Made by a program: the position numbers and the translations under genes. A DNA stretch of 64,000 nt from Anaerolineales bacterium UBA2395 (GTDB taxonomy: Bacteria > Chloroflexota > Anaerolineae > Anaerolineales > Villigracilaceae): NCBI GenBank assembly GCA_002343775.1, contig DDSH01000012.1:305741-369740 (forward strand). The letters are read 5' to 3'. This document shows, piece after piece, positions 1 to 8,589 of the stretch; the stretch's first letter is position 1; each line of letters begins with the position of its first letter. The notes beneath the pieces were generated by a model. That model saw nothing but the letters and a program-made list of their open reading frames with translations. It searched no databases and was not told the origin of the DNA.

Positions 1-30
1 CGTCTTTTGGGAATAAGACGGCAGACAATT

Positions 31-70
31 GACGCTAGACCATTGACCATCTTTTCCATCGTCCATCGTC
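31..70 (-). repeat. Dispersed intergenic repeat, copy A (inverted relative to copy B)
   Basis: Read on the minus strand this begins GACGATGGACGAT and carries CAATGGTCTAGCGTC near its other end. The same order of words occurs on the plus strand at 1625-1681. The two copies therefore flank aroKB in opposite orientation. Function unknown; it may be a small REP- or MITE-like element. The first 20 bases of the window also form a weak hairpin (CGTCTT / AAGACG). Confidence 0.5.
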
Positions 71-112
71 AATACGAAACCTTCAACCTGTAACTTGTAA
101 CCTTCAACTCTC

Positions 113-1639
113 ATGACTCACCTCTTCATCTACGGACCACCCGGCACGGGCAAATCTACAGTCGGGAAAAAAATCGCCCACAATCTCAAACTTCCCTTCA
201 TTGACCTTGACCGCGTGATCGAAACGAATGCGGGCATGTCTATTCCGCAAATCATGGAACAGCACGGCGAGACCACGTTTCGCGATATGGAAACCGCCGC
301 GTTGAAAGCGCTTACCTCGAACCCCTCTCTCTCAGGGAGAGGGGAATCAGTCATTGCCCTCGGCGGCGGCGCACTTCTGCGTGATGAAAACCGCGCCTTT
401 GCGGAAGCAAATGGCAAAGTCCTTTTGCTTGTGGCAGAACTGCCAACCTTGCTCAACCGCATTCAACACGAGCCGGGCAAACGTCCGCTGTTGGCAGGAG
501 ATTTGAAAAACAAACTGACAGCATTGCTTGAAAAGCGCAAAGAGCATTACGCCTCCTTCCCGCTTCAACATCATGTAGATAACAAGCCCGCCGAACTAAA
601 CGCACACGAAGCGCAGATTCAACTCGGCAGACATCATCTCTCTGCAATGGGAGAATACGATGTTATTGTAGGTCATGCTTCCAGCGTGACGAATCTTCAA
701 AACCCAATCATCGTTACCGACGAGAACGTGGCGAAATATCATCTCGAAAAAATTCAAAACCTTTTCAACGCAAAAGCCGTGGTTGTGCCTGCGGGCGAAG
801 AGCATAAAAATCTCGAAACGATTTCATTTTTATGGAAGTCATTTCTCGAAAACGGGCTCGACCGCAAAAGCACGGTCATTGCGCTCGGTGGTGGCGTGAT
901 CGGTGACATGACAGGCTTCGCTGCGTCCACGTACATGCGCGGCATTGATTGGATCGCCATTCCCACCACTCTGCTCTCCATGGTGGATGCTTCTCTGGGT
1001 GGCAAGACGGGCTTTGACTTACCCGAAGGAAAAAACCTCATCGGTTCGTTTCATCCGCCGAAGTTGGTCATTGCAGACCCGAGCCTTTTGCTTACGCTGA
1101 CAGAACGTGAGCTGCGATCTGGCATGGCGGAGGTGGTAAAACATGGGATCATCTCCTCGCCTGATCTGTTTGCCATGTGCCAGCGTGACATGGGCTGGGT
1201 GAAGGCAAATCTCGAAGACGTGGTAAAACGCGCGATGGCGGTGAAGATTCAAGTCATTGAAGAAGATCCGTATGAAAAAGGGATTCGCGCGAAACTGAAT
1301 CTCGGTCACACGGTTGGGCATGCGGTGGAATTGGTCAGCAAATTCGAACTGCGGCATGGCGAGGCGATTGCCATCGGAATGGCGGCTGAGGCGAGGTACG
1401 CGGCTCGGGTTGGGCTGGCAAGCCAAAGCACGGTCGAGGCGATTGAGTCGACACTTGAGGCGTTGGGACTGCCCATCCACATCCCCGCAGAAATGCCGCG
1501 CGAGAAACTTATCCATGCCATGCGGGTGGATAAAAAGAAGAACGCGAAGTCGATTCGTTTTGCGCTGCCTGTGGAAATTGGTAAAGTTGAGTTGGTGAAT
1601 GTGGATGACCTGGAATCAGTATTAGACGATGGACGATAG
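113..1639 (+). CDS. aroKB: Bifunctional shikimate kinase / 3-dehydroquinate synthase
   Basis: A fusion of two shikimate-pathway enzymes. Residues 1 to about 170 are shikimate kinase, with Walker A GPPGTGKST near the start and GGGALLR as the substrate-binding glycine segment. Residues from about 180 to 508 are 3-dehydroquinate synthase, with GGGVIGDMTGF for NAD, IPTTLLSMVDAS, GGKTGFD, and NLGHTVGHA supplying metal-binding histidine. The length fits both full domains. No clear Shine-Dalgarno lies before the ATG at 113, but the kinase motif starts at once, so the start is credible. aroQ follows 66 bp downstream, so two pathway enzymes are adjacent. The last codons and stop lie inside a dispersed repeat (1625-1681). 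Confidence 0.95.
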   Translation: MTHLFIYGPPGTGKSTVGKKIAHNLKLPFIDLDRVIETNAGMSIPQIMEQHGETTFRDMETAALKALTSNPSLSGRGESVIALGGGALLRDENRAFAEANGKVLLLVAELPTLLNRIQHEPGKRPLLAGDLKNKLTALLEKRKEHYASFPLQHHVDNKPAELNAHEAQIQLGRHHLSAMGEYDVIVGHASSVTNLQNPIIVTDENVAKYHLEKIQNLFNAKAVVVPAGEEHKNLETISFLWKSFLENGLDRKSTVIALGGGVIGDMTGFAASTYMRGIDWIAIPTTLLSMVDASLGGKTGFDLPEGKNLIGSFHPPKLVIADPSLLLTLTERELRSGMAEVVKHGIISSPDLFAMCQRDMGWVKANLEDVVKRAMAVKIQVIEEDPYEKGIRAKLNLGHTVGHAVELVSKFELRHGEAIAIGMAAEARYAARVGLASQSTVEAIESTLEALGLPIHIPAEMPREKLIHAMRVDKKKNAKSIRFALPVEIGKVELVNVDDLESVLDDGR

Positions 1640-1681
1640 ACCGCAGAAGATGGATAATATGGCCAATGGTCTATCGTCTAT
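1625..1681 (+). repeat. Dispersed repeat copy B, self-complementary, overlapping the aroKB stop
   Basis: GACGATAGACC at 1632-1642 can pair with GGTCTATCGTC at 1668-1678 (11 bp, about 25-nt loop). There is no T-run, so this is not a typical terminator. The element matches the inverse of copy A at 31-70 and encodes the last residues of AroKB. A degenerate relative with GGTCTATGGTCCA lies at 36941-36953. Confidence 0.55.
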
Positions 1682-1705
1682 GGTTAAATTTCAAAGTGAG
1701 GAAGC

Positions 1706-2140
1706 ATGAAAATACTTGTCCTACACGGACCGAACTTGAATTTGCTTGGCACGCGTGAGCCAGAGGTTTATGGTTCGATGACGTTGGATGACATCAATGA
1801 AAAAATGATCGCGTTGGGCAAAGAGTTAGGCGCGGATGTGATTTGCAAACAGTCGAACCACGAAGGCGCGTTGATCGATGCCCTGCACGATGCGCGGGCG
1901 TGGGCGGCGGGGGTGGTCTTCAACCCTGGCGGGTACACGCATACGTCGGTGGCGTTGCGCGATGCAATCAGCGCGATTGTGATTCCTGTGGTCGAGGTGC
2001 ATTTGTCAAACGTGTATGCGCGCGAAGAGTTTCGGCATGTCTCTTATGTTTCGGCGGTTTGCAAAGGCAAGGTGACAGGTTTTGGCTGGCGTTCGTATGA
2101 ATTGGGTTTACGCGGTCTCATTGATATAATCGGGGTGTGA
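1706..2140 (+). CDS. aroQ: 3-dehydroquinate dehydratase, type II
   Basis: Converts 3-dehydroquinate to 3-dehydroshikimate, the step after the synthase half of AroKB. The protein is 144 residues, the normal size for the dodecameric type II enzyme. It opens with the family signature LVLHGPNLNLLGTREP, has the catalytic tyrosine in VYG, the QSNHEGALID segment, NPGGYTHTSVA, and the EVHLSNVYAREEFRH segment with the active-site histidine. A Shine-Dalgarno GAGGAAG precedes the ATG. The stop overlaps the GTG start of the next gene by 4 nt. Confidence 0.96.
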   Translation: MKILVLHGPNLNLLGTREPEVYGSMTLDDINEKMIALGKELGADVICKQSNHEGALIDALHDARAWAAGVVFNPGGYTHTSVALRDAISAIVIPVVEVHLSNVYAREEFRHVSYVSAVCKGKVTGFGWRSYELGLRGLIDIIGV

Positions 2141-2907
2141 ACACCCAAACCATTCCAACAACTGAACCTTTCTTTCTTCCCGGTGGGCGAACGGGTATTT
2201 TGCTTACTCATGGCTTTACCGGCACGCCCAAGGAAATGCGCTGGATGGGGGAATACCTGAACCGGGAACTCGGCTTTACATGCCTTGGTGTGCGATTGGC
2301 GGGACATGCCACCCGCCCCAAAGATATGGTCCGCTCGCGCTGGACGGATTGGACGGCTTCCGTCGAAGATGGTTATAACCTTTTGCGCGGCGCGGCGGAC
2401 ACGGTCTTTTTGGTCGGGCTTTCGATGGGCGGGGTATTGTCGCTGCTTATGTCTACAAAGCTGGATGTGAAAGGCGTCGTGACCATGTCTGCGCCGTATG
2501 AATTGCCGGATAAGCACCCTGCCTGGCAGATCAAACTCTATAGCTATTTCAGGGCTTATATGCCGAAGACAAGGGAGGCGCCGGGGACGGGCTGGTTCGA
2601 TAAAGAGGCGTACAAGGAACATATTTCGTATCCGTTGAACCCCATCCGTTCGGCGGCGGAATTGAAGGTGTTGTTGGGGAAGATGCAGGCAGCCCTGCCC
2701 AAGGTGACCGTGCCGGTTTGCATGATCCATTCCAAAGATGATACGTATGTGGTGCCGGAGAACATGGAGCGTATTTACGCGGGGCTGGTCAATGCCACAG
2801 AGAAGACCAAGACCTATGTGACAGGATCCGGTCATGTTGTCACGCGTGATGCGGCTCGTCATCAGGTCTTTGAACTGGCGCGGGATTTTATTCAACGCCA
2901 CAAGTAA
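2137..2907 (+). CDS. Alpha/beta-hydrolase, carboxylesterase or monoacylglycerol-lipase type
   Basis: A cytosolic serine hydrolase of 256 residues that resembles the Est30/YvaK carboxylesterases. The oxyanion-hole segment LLTHGFTGTP is at about 22-31. The nucleophile elbow GLSMGG places the catalytic serine near residue 96. The acid is probably an aspartate in SKDDTYVVP, and the histidine is in GSGHVVTRD near 233. The start is GTG at 2137, which overlaps the aroQ stop (GTGA) and implies translational coupling. The substrate cannot be read from the sequence; short- to medium-chain esters are usual for the family. Confidence 0.85.
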   Translation: MNTQTIPTTEPFFLPGGRTGILLTHGFTGTPKEMRWMGEYLNRELGFTCLGVRLAGHATRPKDMVRSRWTDWTASVEDGYNLLRGAADTVFLVGLSMGGVLSLLMSTKLDVKGVVTMSAPYELPDKHPAWQIKLYSYFRAYMPKTREAPGTGWFDKEAYKEHISYPLNPIRSAAELKVLLGKMQAALPKVTVPVCMIHSKDDTYVVPENMERIYAGLVNATEKTKTYVTGSGHVVTRDAARHQVFELARDFIQRHK

Positions 2908-2943
2908 ATCAGACCTGTCAGGTTTTTATCCAAAGAGGAAAAT

Positions 2944-4086
2944 TTGAACCGAAATTTATTTTTTATTGCCTTTGCCCTGTTCTTTTGGGGGGTGGGTGAA
3001 GGGATGTTCTTCAATTTTGTACCGATCCGCTTGGAGAGCGATTTCCTGTTGAGCAAACAGCAGGTGGGGTTTGCACTCGGCGCGTTCGGCTTTTTCATGG
3101 CGATCACACACCTACCCGGCGGACATCTCGCAGACCGTATGGGACGGCGTCCGTTGCTGGTGGCTGCGTGGGTGCTGGGCGCCTTCTCCACGTTGACGAT
3201 GGGAATTGCCGAAAGCCTGCCGCTTTATTTGGTGGGTTTGTTTGGGTACGGGTTGACGGCATTTGTCGCCTCGCCGTTGAGCAGCTATGTGACGGCGGCG
3301 CGCGGAACCTGGGCAGTGGGCACGGTTCTTTCCCTGACCTCCGCCATGTTCAACCTTGGGATGGCACTCGGTCCCGTTAGCGGCGGCTGGATCGCGGAAC
3401 ACTATGGGATGAATTCAAGCTATCTCGTTGCGTTCGGTATCTTCGTAATCTCCACCTTATGCGTGGTTTTTATTAAGGCGCAGCCGATCGACACACACGA
3501 CCCTGCCGCGCCGCCGTTAAACCTTTGGAAGAATGCCCGCTTTATAAATTTTTTAATGATCTATGCCTTTGCTGTCTTTGCGCTTTATCTCTCACAACCG
3601 CTCACACCGAATTTTCTCAACGGTGTGCGTGAATTGTCGTTGACGGAAACCGGCTGGATCTTCTCGGCGGGCGCATTGGGCAATTCCGTAATGACATTTG
3701 CTTTCAGCCGCTTCAACCCTCGACGCGGGTTTGTGCTGGCTCAGCTGTTGGTTATCCTGTTTGCGGCGTTGATCTGGCAGGGAACGGGGTTGCCGGTTTT
3801 CATGCTTGGGTATTTCCTGCTCGGCGGATTCCGCGCCGCGCGCCCGATGGCGCTGGCGCAAGCCCGCGGACTTGTCCACGATTCGCAGATGGGGCTTTCC
3901 TACGGCGCGATGGAAACCGTCAGCGCGATCATCTTCATCGCTGCGCCGCCAATTGCCGGTTTCATCTTCGACCGTGACCCATTCATTATCTACCCGCTTT
4001 CCATCGGTTTGATCGTTGTGTCGATCTTTATCAGTTACTTTTTTGCCCCGCGGAAAGTTGAAGAACAGGTGGTCGTTGCTTCTTGA
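2944..4086 (+). CDS. Major facilitator superfamily transporter
   Basis: A 380-residue membrane protein with about 12 hydrophobic segments. The loop between helices 2 and 3 carries the MFS signature as GGHLADRMGRRP. The start is TTG at 2944, after AAGAGGAAAA, and directly follows the esterase gene by 36 bp. The substrate is not evident. The family includes drug and metabolite efflux pumps; nothing in the neighbours narrows this. Confidence 0.85.
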   Translation: MNRNLFFIAFALFFWGVGEGMFFNFVPIRLESDFLLSKQQVGFALGAFGFFMAITHLPGGHLADRMGRRPLLVAAWVLGAFSTLTMGIAESLPLYLVGLFGYGLTAFVASPLSSYVTAARGTWAVGTVLSLTSAMFNLGMALGPVSGGWIAEHYGMNSSYLVAFGIFVISTLCVVFIKAQPIDTHDPAAPPLNLWKNARFINFLMIYAFAVFALYLSQPLTPNFLNGVRELSLTETGWIFSAGALGNSVMTFAFSRFNPRRGFVLAQLLVILFAALIWQGTGLPVFMLGYFLLGGFRAARPMALAQARGLVHDSQMGLSYGAMETVSAIIFIAAPPIAGFIFDRDPFIIYPLSIGLIVVSIFISYFFAPRKVEEQVVVAS

Positions 4087-4119
4087 AAGTAACCATCGTT
4101 TTTATGAAAGGCAAACCTC

Positions 4120-4758
4120 ATGCTTCAAATCGTCTCTTTCACCCTCGGTCCTGCTGTCACGAATGCGTATCTTGTCGCTGACCCCGAAACAAAAGAAGCC
4201 GTAGTCATCGACCCCTCGTGGGATGGTCACATCATTTTGGCAGAAGCGCAAAAACGTGAATGGCGTATCGGTCATTTGTGGTACACGCACGCGCATTTCG
4301 ATCACATTGGCGGCGCGGCAGCCATTGCGGATGCGCTCAACCCGCTGCCGCATGTGGCGCTGCACCCCGATGACCACGTCCTCTGGCGAGAGGGTGGTGG
4401 CGGCAAAAAATTTGGGCTGGATATAGACCCGGGTCCCGAACCGACCATTGACTTTGTCCACGGCATGATGATGAAACTCGGCTCGAACAAGTTCGAAGTC
4501 CGCTTCACGCCGGGGCATACGAAAGGTCACTGTGTGTTGTATGTTGCCAAAGAGAACACCTGCTTTTGCGGCGATTTGATTTTCAACGAAAGTGTCGGGC
4601 GCACCGACCTGCCCGGCGGCGATTTTGCAACTTTGGAACATAGCATCCGTACACAAATATATACAATGCCCGATGAAACGATCCTACTTTCGGGTCATGG
4701 TCCGCAGACAACTGTGGGGCATGAGAAGATGTATAATCCGTTCGTTAGTTCTTTATAA
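4120..4758 (+). CDS. Metallo-beta-lactamase-fold hydrolase, glyoxalase II-like
   Basis: A 212-residue single-domain MBL-fold protein. The zinc ligands are visible as THAHFDHIGG (the HxHxDH motif), HTKGHCVLY, FCGDLIFNESVGRTDLPGGD and the C-terminal SGHGP. The FNESVGRTDLPGGD segment is typical of the YcbL/glyoxalase II-like hydroxyacylglutathione hydrolase subgroup. The protein lacks the long C-terminal glutathione-binding domain of true GloB, so a general thioester hydrolase role is more likely. The start ATG has AAAGG upstream. Confidence 0.88.
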   Translation: MLQIVSFTLGPAVTNAYLVADPETKEAVVIDPSWDGHIILAEAQKREWRIGHLWYTHAHFDHIGGAAAIADALNPLPHVALHPDDHVLWREGGGGKKFGLDIDPGPEPTIDFVHGMMMKLGSNKFEVRFTPGHTKGHCVLYVAKENTCFCGDLIFNESVGRTDLPGGDFATLEHSIRTQIYTMPDETILLSGHGPQTTVGHEKMYNPFVSSL

Positions 4759-4783
4759 TTTATTATTGTCTTAGGAGGAGTGT

Positions 4784-5884
4784 ATGAAAAACCCCAATGC
4801 GCAAAACCAAAATCCAACACCACGCCCATCATTTCCATCCATCCCTCGCTGGTTGGTTGTCGGGTTTGTTGTCGTTGTTTTGGTTGCCATTCTAGCCAGC
4901 ATCAGTCGTTCTTTCTGGTATTTTGAAGTCATTGAAAATGACGAAGTGGGCGTCACCATTGAAGCCGGTGAGATCCAGGGCGTGAAACAACCCGGAATCG
5001 CTTACGATGTCGGCTTGTTCGTCGACCTGGTCAAGATCAAAACCAGCGCCGTGGCGATCACCGTGGACGACGCGGAATTGATCACCATCGACAAGCAGCG
5101 CATTGGTTTGCAGGTCACAGCAGATGTGTTCCGCCCGCGCGAAGCGGATATTGTCATCTCCAATTATTCCCGTTACCGCAACATCTACATGAGCGACGAA
5201 TCCCTGACCCAGCGCATGACCGCCTTCACCTTGCAGGCAATGAAGGTCTGCGTGGGCGACAAGAAATTTGACGAAGCCGTCATCGGTTCAGGGCGTGATA
5301 ACCTGAGGAATTGCATCGACGAAGAATTAAGTGCGCTGGCAGAACCGCTTGGTCTCGAAGTGCGCAACGTGGCAGTGCCGCAAGTCATTATTTCACCCGA
5401 AGTTCAAGCCGCGCTTGATGCCATCGTTCAGAGCCGCCTCGCCACCGAAAAAGCCAAACAGGATGCCGAGAAAGCCGAACAGGAAGCCGCTGCGCAGCAG
5501 GCGGTGGAAGAGGGCCGCATCCGCGTGGAACAGTCCAAGTTACAGGAAGAAGCCCGCCAGCAAGCCATCCTTCAGGAATTGAAACAGCAGCAATTGGAAG
5601 CCGAACTCGCCGTGATCGAACAGCAAACTGTCAATGCGCAGGCACAACTGGAACTCACGCAAGCACAGCAGGCAGTCGCCGACGAGCAGGCACAAGTTGA
5701 GATCGCCAAGGAGTTGGCGCTTGCAGAAATGTACGCCGCGCACCCTGAGTACGTCGCCTTACAGATCGCACTGGCGAATGCCAATGCCATCAAGGATACC
5801 GACAAGTTCATTTACACACCCTCCGGCGTCTTCCCGAATTTGATCCTGACGAACGGCGCAATTCCGACATTTCAAGTAAAGTAA
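4784..5884 (+). CDS. SPFH/Band-7 (prohibitin-like) membrane protein
   Basis: 366 residues. After a short proline/asparagine-rich N-terminus there is one membrane helix at about residues 25-46. An SPFH/band-7 domain follows (VIENDEVGVTIEAGEIQGV onward), then a long Gln/Glu/Ala-rich coiled coil at about 215-320 and a hydrophobic C-terminal tail. This is the architecture of scaffold proteins that oligomerise in membrane microdomains. The ribosome site AGGAGG is strong. The gene is closed by a clear intrinsic terminator at 5896-5934. Confidence 0.85.
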   Translation: MKNPNAQNQNPTPRPSFPSIPRWLVVGFVVVVLVAILASISRSFWYFEVIENDEVGVTIEAGEIQGVKQPGIAYDVGLFVDLVKIKTSAVAITVDDAELITIDKQRIGLQVTADVFRPREADIVISNYSRYRNIYMSDESLTQRMTAFTLQAMKVCVGDKKFDEAVIGSGRDNLRNCIDEELSALAEPLGLEVRNVAVPQVIISPEVQAALDAIVQSRLATEKAKQDAEKAEQEAAAQQAVEEGRIRVEQSKLQEEARQQAILQELKQQQLEAELAVIEQQTVNAQAQLELTQAQQAVADEQAQVEIAKELALAEMYAAHPEYVALQIALANANAIKDTDKFIYTPSGVFPNLILTNGAIPTFQVK

Positions 5885-5895
5885 AACCGAACATC

Positions 5896-5934
5896 ACATC
5901 CCACAATACACAAGTGTTGTGGGATGTTTTATTT
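5896..5934 (+). terminator. Intrinsic terminator after the SPFH gene
   Basis: ACATCCCACAA at 5896-5906 pairs with TTGTGGGATGT at 5917-5927, followed by TTTTATTT. The stem covers the alternative upstream start (5919) of the next reading frame, which supports the later start at 5949. Confidence 0.85.
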
Positions 5935-5948
5935 CAAAGGATGATGAA

Positions 5949-6839
5949 ATGAAACGAGCAGTTGGCATCAGCCTTAGAAGTTCGAAGCGCGATAAAAAAG
6001 TGATCGTCAATCTCAACGGTGTGGACATTCAAGTCGAGCGCATTGGCACAGATGGCGATGTTGCGAAAGCCCGTCAAATGTATCTCGATCTGGATGGGAA
6101 GGTGGATGCCTTCGGCGTAGGCGGTGTGGATCTCTACCTGCGCCTTGACCAAAAGGAATATCCGCTTCATGCCGCCCTGAAACTGGTCAATGGCATCAGG
6201 CAGACTCCACTCTGTGACGGGCGCGGACTCAAACACACGCTCGAGCGACGTGTTTTCGAATTGGCGAAGCCGGAACTCGACGATGTCCGCTTCAAGCAGG
6301 CGTTCATCCCAGTCGCGGTGGATCGGCTTGGGTTGGCGGCTGCCGTCTCCGAGGTCAGTGAACGAACCGTGTTTGGCGATCTCATGGTCGCGCTCGGAGT
6401 CCCGCTTCCCGTGTACGGACTTCCCGCCTTCAAACGAGTTGCACGGGTCATGCTTCCTTTTGTCAGTTATTTTCCCATGAGCATGATCTTCTATGGCAGC
6501 GATGGCTCAGAACATGAGCCAAGGTATGTGAAATATTTTGAAGAGTCTGATTTGATCGCCGGGGATTTTCTCTTCATGCGCAAATATATGCCCAGGAATT
6601 TGACGGGCAAGACCATCGTCACCAACACCACCACTGAAGACAATATTGCCTTGCTGAAGGAACGTGGTGTGAAGACGATCATCACCACCACACCGCGCTA
6701 CGATGGTCGTTCTTTTGGAACCAACACCACCGAAGCCATGCTCACCGCCTATGCCGGCAAAGGCAGGCGGCTGACCGACGATGAGCTGAATGGGCTGATC
6801 GATGAATTGGGGTTGAAGCCGACAGTGATACGGATATAA
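5949..6839 (+). CDS. Conserved protein, often labelled quinate 5-dehydrogenase-like
   Basis: 296 residues from the ATG at 5949, which has AAAGGATGATG upstream; an in-frame extension to 5919 would overlap the terminator. The N-terminal part (VGISLRSSKRDKKV, IGTDGDVAKA, DGKVDAFGVGGVDLYL) matches a family I recall being named quinate 5-dehydrogenase in Chloroflexota. A pathway link to shikimate genes 4 kb upstream would be consistent. No classical Rossmann GxGxxG is obvious, so the enzymatic name is uncertain. The C-terminal half has alternating hydrophobic segments with TIVTNTTTEDNI and TTPRYDGRSFGTN. Confidence 0.5.
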   Translation: MKRAVGISLRSSKRDKKVIVNLNGVDIQVERIGTDGDVAKARQMYLDLDGKVDAFGVGGVDLYLRLDQKEYPLHAALKLVNGIRQTPLCDGRGLKHTLERRVFELAKPELDDVRFKQAFIPVAVDRLGLAAAVSEVSERTVFGDLMVALGVPLPVYGLPAFKRVARVMLPFVSYFPMSMIFYGSDGSEHEPRYVKYFEESDLIAGDFLFMRKYMPRNLTGKTIVTNTTTEDNIALLKERGVKTIITTTPRYDGRSFGTNTTEAMLTAYAGKGRRLTDDELNGLIDELGLKPTVIRI

Positions 6840-6864
6840 AAAACATAATTCCCCCCGAACTTAA

Positions 6865-6950
6865 TATGGGACACGGACAAGCGCAGACTGCGAATCGCGC
6901 GGAAAGGATTAAAGAATCCGCTTTCCAGTGTGCATCCGCGTCCTATTAGC
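6865..6950. repeat. Imperfect palindromic intergenic element
   Basis: The segment runs from GGGACACGGA to TCCGCGTCCTA, whose ends are near-complementary. It contains an inner stem around GGAAAGGATT / AATCCGCTTTCC. It lies between two convergent genes just before the bidirectional terminator. No coding potential is seen. Confidence 0.35.
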
Positions 6951-6956
6951 TCTTAA

Positions 6957-7005
6957 AAATGAACTCACCCCGAAATTAAGGTTTCACGGGTGAGTTCATT
7001 TTTTA
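6957..7005. terminator. Bidirectional intrinsic terminator
   Basis: ATGAACTCACCC at 6959-6970 pairs with GGGTGAGTTCAT at 6988-6999. A T-run follows on the plus strand and an A-run precedes, so it can stop transcripts from the plus-strand gene ending at 6839 and from the minus-strand signalling operon ending at 7012. Confidence 0.85.
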
Positions 7006-7011
7006 TCAGCT

Positions 7012-8190
7012 TCAGGCTCGGTCTAAATATTTCAACCCAGACCCGGTATTGAACAGCACAACCCGTTCGTCCGGGTCGATCCACTTTTGGGCGACGAGGT
7101 CTTTCAGGGCGGCATAGGTGGCGGCACCTTCGGGTGCCGCAAAGATGCCTTCTGCCACAGCGATCTCCTTTTGCGCCTGCATGAGCGCATCATCTTCGAC
7201 GGCAACCGCTGTGCCATTGCTATCATAGAGGCATTTAAGGATCAGGTGGTCGGCAAAACTTTTAGGGACGCGCAAGCCCGAGGCGATGGTCGAAGCGTTG
7301 GTCCAGAAGTCACAGAACATGGCTTTTTTCTCGAATGCGCGCGGGACAGGGGCACATCCCGCCGCTTGCACCGAAACCATGCGCGGACGTTTTGTGTTGT
7401 TCAGCCAGCCCAGCGTTTCCATTTCGTCAAAGGCTTTCCACATTCCCACCAGACCCGTGCCGCCGCCAGTGGGGTAGATGATGACATCCGGCAATTCCCA
7501 GCCGAATTGTTCCGCCAATTCATACCCCATGATCTTTTTGCCTTCTGCGCGATAGGGCTCCTTGAAAGTTGATACATCGAACCAGCCTTCTTCGCGCGCC
7601 TTGATGCCCGCCATGCCAGCCGCATCGCTGATCAAACCGTCGATGAGGACAACTTCAGCGCCGACGATGCGGCTCTCTTCGATGTTCGCCCTGGGCGTAT
7701 CTTTGGGCATGTAGATCATGGATTTCATCCCCGCGCGCGCAGCATAAGATGCCATGGCGCCGCCTGCGTTCCCGGCGGTGGGGATGATGACCTTTTTGAT
7801 TCCCAATTCCTTTGCTTTTGATACGGCGGCTGAAAGTCCCCGTGCTTTGAATGAACCGGTGGGATTGCTGCTTTCTTCTTTGACGAATAATTGATTTAAT
7901 CCCAGTGATTTACCCAGGCTCTCGAGCGGCAGCAGGGCGGTATCGCCTTCGCCCAATGTGACCTGATTTCTTTCATCAAGGATCGGAAGAACCTCGTGCC
8001 AGCGCCACATCCCCTTGTGGCGGCGGCAGACTTCATCCCGGTCTGTGTGGTGGCGGGCAGCCTGTAAATCGTACTCCACCAACAGGGTGGATTGGCAATC
8101 CGTGCAAAAGGTATGAACCTGAAGCGGCGAATATTTTTTCCCACATCCCGAACAGGTTAATCCTTCGAGAAAGGAATGTTTGCTGTTCAT
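7012..8190 (-). CDS. thrC: Threonine synthase-like PLP enzyme
   Basis: 392 residues of the PLP fold type II family. An N-terminal zinc ribbon has Cys13-Cys16 and Cys29-Cys32. The PLP lysine is in NPTGSFKARG (about Lys115), the substrate loop is PTAGNAGGA, and the phosphate-binding glycines are in YPTGGGTGLVG. These fit threonine synthase (O-phosphohomoserine to threonine), although cysteate synthase and other beta-replacing relatives share the fold. It is the last gene of the signalling operon; its ATG directly abuts the stop of the CheY-like gene. A second, longer paralog fused to a receiver domain lies at 8590-10245. A terminator follows. Confidence 0.85.
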   Translation of the reverse strand: MNSKHSFLEGLTCSGCGKKYSPLQVHTFCTDCQSTLLVEYDLQAARHHTDRDEVCRRHKGMWRWHEVLPILDERNQVTLGEGDTALLPLESLGKSLGLNQLFVKEESSNPTGSFKARGLSAAVSKAKELGIKKVIIPTAGNAGGAMASYAARAGMKSMIYMPKDTPRANIEESRIVGAEVVLIDGLISDAAGMAGIKAREEGWFDVSTFKEPYRAEGKKIMGYELAEQFGWELPDVIIYPTGGGTGLVGMWKAFDEMETLGWLNNTKRPRMVSVQAAGCAPVPRAFEKKAMFCDFWTNASTIASGLRVPKSFADHLILKCLYDSNGTAVAVEDDALMQAQKEIAVAEGIFAAPEGAATYAALKDLVAQKWIDPDERVVLFNTGSGLKYLDRA

Positions 8191-8580
8191 TTAATTCTTT
8201 TGCTCTGGCGCGGGCACAAAGGCTTCCACGCGCGCCCATAGTTCGCGGATATTGATCGGCTTGGACATGTACACATCGCATCCAGCAGAGAGCGCTTTTT
8301 CGGCATCGCCTTTCAACGCATTGGCGGTGATGGCGATAATGGGCACATACGCCAGGTTGTGTTTTGCGCTGGCGCGCAAACGACGAGCTACTTCGTACCC
8401 GTCGATATCCGGCAAGTTGATATCCAGCAGGATCAGGTCCACATCCTTCTCTTCGGCAAGCGCCACCCCAGACAGCCCGTTGACGGCTTCCAGCAGGACA
8501 TATCCACGCGACTCGAGAGCGCGCTTCACCAGCATCATGTTGTCGGGATTGTCTTCCACATATAGAATGTTGTGTCCCAT
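8191..8580 (-). CDS. Single-domain response regulator (CheY/DivK-like)
   Basis: 129 residues, a stand-alone receiver domain. The acidic pair is in YVEDNPDN, the phospho-acceptor aspartate in LILLDINLPDIDG, the switch Thr in AITANALKGD and the conserved lysine in MSKPINI. There is no output domain, so it would pass signal by protein contact or act as a phosphorelay intermediate. It sits between the two threonine-synthase-like genes, after AAGGAGA. Its likely phospho-donor is one of the histidine kinases upstream in the same transcript. Confidence 0.93.
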   Translation of the reverse strand: MGHNILYVEDNPDNMMLVKRALESRGYVLLEAVNGLSGVALAEEKDVDLILLDINLPDIDGYEVARRLRASAKHNLAYVPIIAITANALKGDAEKALSAGCDVYMSKPINIRELWARVEAFVPAPEQKN

Positions 8581-8589
8581 GATGTCTCC

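Noticed and set aside
1019..1516. Minus-strand frame of 165 codons within aroKB
   Set aside because: It is a shadow of a clear two-domain enzyme.
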